DNA of 64,000 nucleotides from Cribrihabitans marinus (lineage in GTDB: Bacteria > Pseudomonadota > Alphaproteobacteria > Rhodobacterales > Rhodobacteraceae): the NCBI RefSeq assembly GCF_900109035.1, contig NZ_FNYD01000012.1, positions 62,001-126,000 on the forward strand. Direction: 5' to 3'. The position numbers and the translations under genes were made by a program. The notes under the pieces were generated by a model that had not been told where the DNA came from, did no database searches, and worked only from the letters and a program-made list of their open reading frames with translations. Positions 59,540 to 64,000 of the stretch are shown one piece after another. Every line of letters begins with the position of its first letter. Position 1 is the first letter of the stretch.

Positions 59540-60660
59540 GACACCAGCGCCGCGCCTTCGGACAGCGCGCCCAGCTTGGCATAGGCGATATCGGGATCGA
59601 CCGCGCCGAAGCCGGCGAATGTGCCGAAGCCGCAGTCGCTCCCGGCGATCACCCGGTCGTGGCCGACAATGTCCACGAACCTCTCGATATGCTGCGCGAC
59701 CAGCTGCGGATGCTCGACGAAATTCGTCGTGGTATCGACCACACCGGGCACCAGAACCTTGTCGTCGGGAATCTCGGCCTTGCGGTCGCGGAACACCGTC
59801 CATTCATGGCCGTGGCGGGGGTTCGAGGTCTCGAACAGCACATAGCGGGCCTGCGCCGCCATCAGCGTGCTGAACATGGTGTCCATCGGGATGTCGCAGA
59901 CATGCGGCCCCTCGTAATTGCCCCAGCAGATGTGGATGCGGACCTTGTCCGCGGGGATCCCGTCGAGCGCGTGGTTCAGGGCGTCCACATGGCTCTGCGC
60001 GATGGCCACGAATTCGGCATCGGAAAGATCGGCAAACAGCATGTGCCGCGACAGCGCCAGGTCGGGACAGTCCAGTTGCAGGTCCAAACCCGCGGCCACG
60101 ATGGTCTGGTATTCTTCCTTCATCGCGTCGGCCAGCGCGGTCAGATAGGCCTCGCGCGTCTTGTAGAAGTCGTTTTGCAAAAACAGCGAGATCACCCCGG
60201 GCGAGGCGGCGTTCATGAAGCCGCGCTCGGCGCCATGTGCGGCCATCGCCGCTTTCAGGTTGTCGATGTCCTTTTGCAACTCGCCCTGGCCCTTGGAGCG
60301 CACCTCGCCCACGCACATCGGGCGGGCATATTGCGGCGTACCGCCGTCATCGGCCAAGCGCTTGAGAAAGCTGGGAAATCTCTTGAGATCGGCGGGGGCG
60401 TTGCGGGGGCTGTCGCCATCGAACCCGGTATAGCGGTCCTTGACATAGGTGGCATATGAGATCTTGGAGGTCTCGCCGTCCGACACGATGCCGACCCCGG
60501 CTTCGACCTGGCGGGCCACCGTGTCCGAGACCGCGCGGGTCATCGCGGCGTCGAACGCGTCCGCGTCATAGGGGGTGCCGTTCTCGCGGGCGAAGATGAA
60601 ATCGACGACTTCCTGCGTGCGGGGCAGGGATCCGACATGGGTGGTGACGATCCGGGTCAT
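59536..60660 (-). CDS. MetE C-terminal-domain-like methyltransferase
   Basis: A 374-residue protein corresponding to the catalytic C-terminal half of cobalamin-independent methionine synthase. ATG 60660 starts TRIVTTHVGSLPRT; zinc ligands are seen as His and Cys in IHICWGNYEG and Cys in AGSDCGFGTF. The N-terminal half of MetE (folate-binding duplicate) is absent. Stand-alone forms move methyl groups from small donors or act in C-S or demethylation chemistry. Since it lies in a catabolic operon, a substrate methyl group may be the target; this is inference. Confidence 0.8.
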   Translation of the reverse strand: MTRIVTTHVGSLPRTQEVVDFIFARENGTPYDADAFDAAMTRAVSDTVARQVEAGVGIVSDGETSKISYATYVKDRYTGFDGDSPRNAPADLKRFPSFLKRLADDGGTPQYARPMCVGEVRSKGQGELQKDIDNLKAAMAAHGAERGFMNAASPGVISLFLQNDFYKTREAYLTALADAMKEEYQTIVAAGLDLQLDCPDLALSRHMLFADLSDAEFVAIAQSHVDALNHALDGIPADKVRIHICWGNYEGPHVCDIPMDTMFSTLMAAQARYVLFETSNPRHGHEWTVFRDRKAEIPDDKVLVPGVVDTTTNFVEHPQLVAQHIERFVDIVGHDRVIAGSDCGFGTFAGFGAVDPDIAYAKLGALSEGAALVS

Positions 60661-60718
60661 GGTTTTGTCCTTTGCCGTGGCGCGGTGGGGCAGGGGGCCG
60701 CCCACCGCGCTATGTGTT

Positions 60719-61708
60719 TCAGGTGTCGCCGGTGTGCAGCAGGATCTGTTTCCATATCGCAACCTCGTCATAGAGCACGTATTCGCGGCGTAAGCCCACG
60801 CCGTCGGGGCCATAGGGGCCGTATTCGGCATGGCTGATGCCCATCACGTGCACCGGCGCGCCGGTGGGACGGCCGAACGCGCCCCAGCCGTCATGGGTGC
60901 CGTCCAGCGACCAGCGGATCGCGGCGCGGGCCGGCATCATGTCGGCATCCATGCCGATCCGGTGGTGGATGCGGAACCGCGCCGACGGGAAGGCCGAGCG
61001 CAGGCGCAGCCAGGCCTCGCTGATCCCGGTGCTGCCGATCACCGTTTGCGCTCCGGGGAACTCGGCGATGGCTGCGCGGTCGTAATGGGTGAGCACGTGG
61101 TTGAAGTCGCGCTCCATGATCCGGGTCAGCGTGTCGGCATAGCGCTGGCCCCATTCGTTCTCGTTGCCGGTGCCGGTATAGGGGCCGGGCTGGTCGATCG
61201 CGGGGTTGAAGGGGCGGGCGGCGTGTTCGGGTCCGCCTTCGTCGCGGATCAGCGCGGCGGCATAGGCGCGCGGCTCCATCCCCAGTTGCCGGACGATACC
61301 GCCATAGTCGCGCACCAGCCATTCGTCGAAGATCACGTCCTCCCTGGCGGCGCAATCGGCGATCACCCGCACGGCAACGCGACGCCCCGTGGCCGGGCCG
61401 AAGGCGCCGTCATGGCTGTGGGTGGCGGTTGTCAGGATCCGGTGCGAGGACAGGTAGCCGCCCACAGGATCGCCCGACCAGATCACGTCCTCGCCCAGAA
61501 GCTGCCGGTCGGGGAACTCCGCCAGCGTTGCCATGGTCGCGGCCATTGTGGGTTCGTTGCCGCGGGCAAAGCCCATCGGCGTGCGGACCGGGATGTCGCT
61601 GGAATAATAGTGGTTCAGCGTGGCGATGGCGTGGTCTTCCCAGATTTCCCTGGTGATGCCCAGGATGTAGTCGGGAAAGTCCTTCCAGCGGTTCGAAAAG
61701 CCCTTCAT
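60719..61708 (-). CDS. SnoaL-like (NTF2-fold) two-domain protein, copy 1
   Basis: A 329-residue protein with two NTF2/SnoaL-like halves: N-terminal (YILGITREIWEDHAIATLNHYY, EFPDRQLLGEDVIW, YLSSHRI) and C-terminal (GTGNENEWGQRYADTLTRIM, FRIHHRIG, WKQILLHTGD). The repeated pattern of 'E-D-W ... S-H-R ... H' is shared by both halves. SnoaL-type enzymes are aldol-type cyclases or hydratases; activity unknown here. It overlaps its paralogue by 4 bp. Confidence 0.72.
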   Translation of the reverse strand: MKGFSNRWKDFPDYILGITREIWEDHAIATLNHYYSSDIPVRTPMGFARGNEPTMAATMATLAEFPDRQLLGEDVIWSGDPVGGYLSSHRILTTATHSHDGAFGPATGRRVAVRVIADCAAREDVIFDEWLVRDYGGIVRQLGMEPRAYAAALIRDEGGPEHAARPFNPAIDQPGPYTGTGNENEWGQRYADTLTRIMERDFNHVLTHYDRAAIAEFPGAQTVIGSTGISEAWLRLRSAFPSARFRIHHRIGMDADMMPARAAIRWSLDGTHDGWGAFGRPTGAPVHVMGISHAEYGPYGPDGVGLRREYVLYDEVAIWKQILLHTGDT

Positions 61709-62718
61709 TCGTGTTGTCCCGTCTGAAGCAGGATCTGTTTCCAGATCGCGGTTTCGTCGATGAGCGTGAACTCGTTGCGGATTTGTGGCCCGCCATCAGG
61801 GCCGAAGGGCCCGAATTCGGCATGGGTGATGCCCATCACATAGACCTGCGCGCCGGTGGGCCGGCCGAACCGGCCCCAGCCGTCATGCCGACCCCAGAGC
61901 GACCAGCGCAGCGCGGCGCGCGGCGGCATCATCGGGTCCTCGCAACCGATCACGTGGTCGATGCTGAACCGGGCATCGGGGAAGGCGGCGCGCAGGCCCA
62001 TCCAGAACCGGTCGGCCTCTGCCTGGCCAAAGACATCCGCCCCGCCCGGGTAATGCAGGTTCGCCGCCCGGTCATAGTTCTGCGGGATCGCCTGCATGTC
62101 CGCATCCATGATCCGGGTCAGGATATCGGCCAGCCGCGCGCCCCATTCGCTGTCATTGCCGCGCCCGTCATAGGGGCCGGCGACATCGGTGTCGGGGGTC
62201 ATCGGCTTGACGCAGGCCTCGGGCCCCCCCTCGCGGGCGATCAGGTCGCGGGTCCAGTCGCGCACATCCTGACCCATCTGCAGCACGATGGCGGACTGGT
62301 CGCGCACCAGCCACTCGTCATAGACCGCGTTCGAGCGGATCGCGCAATCGGCCAGGATGCGGTAGCACAGGCGCCGGCCGGTGGGCGCGCCATAGACGCC
62401 GGGCCCGCTATGGGTGGCCCAGCAGATCAGCCGGTGCGAGGACAGGAAGGCGTCGGTCTCGTCGGTGGTCCGCGCCGGATCCTCGCACCAGATCACGTCC
62501 TCGCCCGGCAGCTCGCGGTCGGGAAACTCGGCCAGGGTGGCCATGGTCGCGGCGATCACGTTGCTGTTGTCGACAACGACGCTGGCCGGAGAGCGCACGA
62601 TCAGGCCCGGCGCATAGAGCTGGCGCAGGCTGCCGATGCGGCGGTCCTCCCAGATCTCCTTGGTGATGCCGATGATGAAATGCGGGACATCCCGCCATTT
62701 CGGGTCGAAGCCTTTCAC
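61705..62718 (-). CDS. SnoaL-like (NTF2-fold) two-domain protein, copy 2
   Basis: A 337-residue tandem paralogue of the next gene, colinear throughout: HFIIGITKEIWEDRRIGSL, EFPDRELPGEDVIW, FLSSHRL, GRGNDSEWGARLADILTRIM and WKQILLQTGQ. The pair probably forms a hetero-oligomer acting on related forms of one substrate. Both ends overlap neighbours by 4 bp. Confidence 0.72.
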   Translation of the reverse strand: MKGFDPKWRDVPHFIIGITKEIWEDRRIGSLRQLYAPGLIVRSPASVVVDNSNVIAATMATLAEFPDRELPGEDVIWCEDPARTTDETDAFLSSHRLICWATHSGPGVYGAPTGRRLCYRILADCAIRSNAVYDEWLVRDQSAIVLQMGQDVRDWTRDLIAREGGPEACVKPMTPDTDVAGPYDGRGNDSEWGARLADILTRIMDADMQAIPQNYDRAANLHYPGGADVFGQAEADRFWMGLRAAFPDARFSIDHVIGCEDPMMPPRAALRWSLWGRHDGWGRFGRPTGAQVYVMGITHAEFGPFGPDGGPQIRNEFTLIDETAIWKQILLQTGQHE

Positions 62719-63734
62719 GTCCTGAATCCTTTCGGTTTGCGGGCCGAGCCCCGGATCACGAGCGGCCCGGGAATGAGGATCTGCCGCGGTTCCTGGCCGC
62801 CCTCGATGCGCGAGAACAGCGCGTCGACGGTCTCGCGCACCATGCGGTTCACAGGTTGCCGCACCGTGGTCAGGTCATAGGCCGGCCAGCCGGCGATGGG
62901 AACATCGTCATAGCCCACGACCGAGACGTCGCCGGGCACCGACAGGCCCAGTTCGAAGCGCAACGTGTCCATGACCGCGAAGGCCATGTGATCGTTGCCG
63001 ACAAACACCGCGTCGGGCGGGTCGGCGCGGCCGAACAGCTCGCGGGTGACGGTGGCGGCGGTGTCGCGGTTGTATTCGCCGTCGATCACCGCCACCGCCT
63101 CGCGGCCGTGATCCTTCAGCCCCTCGGCAAACCCGATGGCCCGGTCGCGCCCGGTCGTCGCGCCCTGCCAGCCGGCGATATGGGCGATGCGCTCATGCCC
63201 GCCGGCGACGAGGAAATTCGCCACCGTCCGACCGCCGGCGACATTGTCCGAGGTGACCGCGGCCAGACGCGGGTCGTCCTTGGCACGGTTGAACATGACC
63301 ACGGGGATGCCCGCGGCCTCGCACAGGTCGGTCAGGTCGTTGGACATGCCCACCGAGGCGGTGACGATGCCCTCGACCTGGTAATCCAGGAGCTCCTGAA
63401 CGATCTGGCTGATGTCGTCCTGGAACTGTTCGACCATGAAGACCAGGATGTGATAGCCGCGTTCTTGCAACACGCGGCTGAGCCGGTCGACGGCCACCGG
63501 GTAGAACTGGTTGTCCAGATAGGCCACGACCAGCCCGATGATCCGGCTCTTGCCGGTGATCATCGCGCGCGCGATCGGGTTGGGGCGATAGCCCAGCTCC
63601 TCGGCGGCCTTGCGCACCTTCTCGATGGTCTTGCGCGAGGCCGAAGCGCCGGGCGTGAACACCCGGCTGACCGCCGACTGGCTGACCCCGGCGCGCCGGG
63701 CGACATCGATGGATGTCACCTTTTCCTTCATCAA
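62715..63734 (-). CDS. LacI-family transcriptional regulator
   Basis: A 339-residue regulator: N-terminal helix-turn-helix TSIDVARRAGVSQSAVSRVF, hinge helix GYRPNPIARAM, then a periplasmic-binding-protein-like ligand domain (IIGLVVAYLDNQFYP, VMFNRAKDD, VGNDHMAFAVMD, VSVVGYDDVPIAGW). It should control this operon in response to its substrate. Encoded within the operon with 4-bp overlaps on both sides, so it is co-transcribed and probably autoregulated. Confidence 0.92.
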   Translation of the reverse strand: MMKEKVTSIDVARRAGVSQSAVSRVFTPGASASRKTIEKVRKAAEELGYRPNPIARAMITGKSRIIGLVVAYLDNQFYPVAVDRLSRVLQERGYHILVFMVEQFQDDISQIVQELLDYQVEGIVTASVGMSNDLTDLCEAAGIPVVMFNRAKDDPRLAAVTSDNVAGGRTVANFLVAGGHERIAHIAGWQGATTGRDRAIGFAEGLKDHGREAVAVIDGEYNRDTAATVTRELFGRADPPDAVFVGNDHMAFAVMDTLRFELGLSVPGDVSVVGYDDVPIAGWPAYDLTTVRQPVNRMVRETVDALFSRIEGGQEPRQILIPGPLVIRGSARKPKGFRT

Positions 63735-64000
63735 TCCGCGGTCCAGCCGCCGTCGATCAGCAGCGAGGTTCCGGTGACCAGGGCCGAGGCGTCCGAGGCC
63801 AGGTAGGCGACCGCGCCCATGATGTCCTCGACCTCGCCGACCCGGCCCAGCTTGATCTTGTCCTCAATCCACTTGCGGCGCTCGGGATTGTCGAACGTGT
63901 CCTTGGTCAGGGCGGTGCGGATGAAGGTCGGGCAGACCGTGTTGACGCGGATCCGGTGCGCGCCCCATTCGATCGCCATGGCCTTCACCATCCCTTCCAG
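63731..64000 (-). CDS. Short-chain dehydrogenase/reductase, C-terminal part
   Basis: The frame enters from the right edge, so only the last 90 or so residues are seen: EGMVKAMAIEWGAHRIRVNTVCPTFI (shortened), then VGEVEDIMGAVAYLASDASALVTG and LLIDGGWTAD, the standard SDR C-terminus. The YxxxK motif would lie just outside. It overlaps the LacI gene by 4 bp and is upstream in the operon. NAD(P)-dependent oxidoreduction of an alcohol/ketone is expected. Confidence 0.9.
   Translation of the reverse strand: MEGMVKAMAIEWGAHRIRVNTVCPTFIRTALTKDTFDNPERRKWIEDKIKLGRVGEVEDIMGAVAYLASDASALVTGTSLLIDGGWTAD

Noticed and set aside
1-64000. CRISPR arrays, rRNA or tRNA genes
   Set aside because: No short regularly spaced direct repeats with unique spacers and no recognisable rRNA or tRNA sequence were seen; the only regular repeats are coding.
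1-64000. Insertion sequences with transposase genes
   Set aside because: No transposase-like protein was found, even around the deletion scar at 42.5 kb.

Overview
The window is high-GC DNA with alphaproteobacterial gene families. It looks like part of a repABC replicon (large plasmid or chromid) of a Rhodobacterales/roseobacter-type bacterium. The pointers are a complete repA-repB-repC unit with an antisense RNA and palindromic centromere-like sites, GntR/FCD, TRAP-transporter and Usp remnants, a DUF1403-like remnant, and roseobacter-style intergenic hairpins. Species cannot be fixed from sequence alone.

Positions 1-39129 hold one large type VI secretion (T6SS) locus. The left part carries a partial M15-peptidase-like gene, an OmpA-like lipoprotein-sized gene, the kinase PpkA, the phosphatase PppA, TagF, TssM and TssL (with a C-terminal OmpA domain). 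A lone PRC-barrel gene and a cluster of intergenic hairpins follow. A long leftward operon then runs from tssA (34702) down to tssK (11147): tssA, tssB, tssC, hcp, tagJ, tssE, tssF, tssG, clpV, an unknown helical protein, a bacterial voltage-gated sodium channel, a giant TssB/TssC-like fusion, vgrG, a small unknown gene, PAAR, fha and tssK. No TssJ lipoprotein is seen. Divergent from tssA is a rightward operon (34892-39129) with two unknown proteins, an ExbB/TolQ protein, two ExbD/TolR proteins and a TonB-like protein. The C-terminus of that last protein matches the periplasmic half of PpkA. The kinase, phosphatase, FHA protein and TssL form a recognisable threonine-phosphorylation control circuit.

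Positions 39156-43515 are a damaged catabolic operon: an intact TPP enzyme, a muconate-cycloisomerase-like enzyme and a universal stress protein, then a deletion scar joining the start of a DAO-family oxidase to the last codons of a TRAP permease, an orphan operator and a GntR regulator that has lost its DNA-binding domain. Positions 43627-52547 carry gabT, an aminoglycoside-phosphotransferase-fold kinase, a C45-family acyltransferase, an ATP-grasp ligase, a 914-residue Orn/Lys/Arg decarboxylase-like PLP enzyme and a nitrilase. The last four look like one uncharacterised amine/amide pathway.

Positions 52548-58108 are the replication and partition region: repA promoter and operator, repA, repB, ctRNA, repC, three copies of a 16-bp palindrome, a broken tyrosine recombinase, a 28-bp dif-like inverted repeat and a DUF1403 fragment. 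Positions 58152-64000 are a tightly overlapping leftward operon (SDR, LacI regulator, two SnoaL-like paralogues, a MetE-like methyltransferase, an alpha/beta hydrolase and an RraA-family protein), probably for catabolism of an unidentified small molecule.

The most unusual items are the 1373-residue TssB-acidic-repeat-TssC-like fusion with exact 120-nt and 87-nt periodic repeats, the sodium channel whose gene overlaps it, and the dedicated Exb/Ton-like system that shares its sensor module with PpkA.
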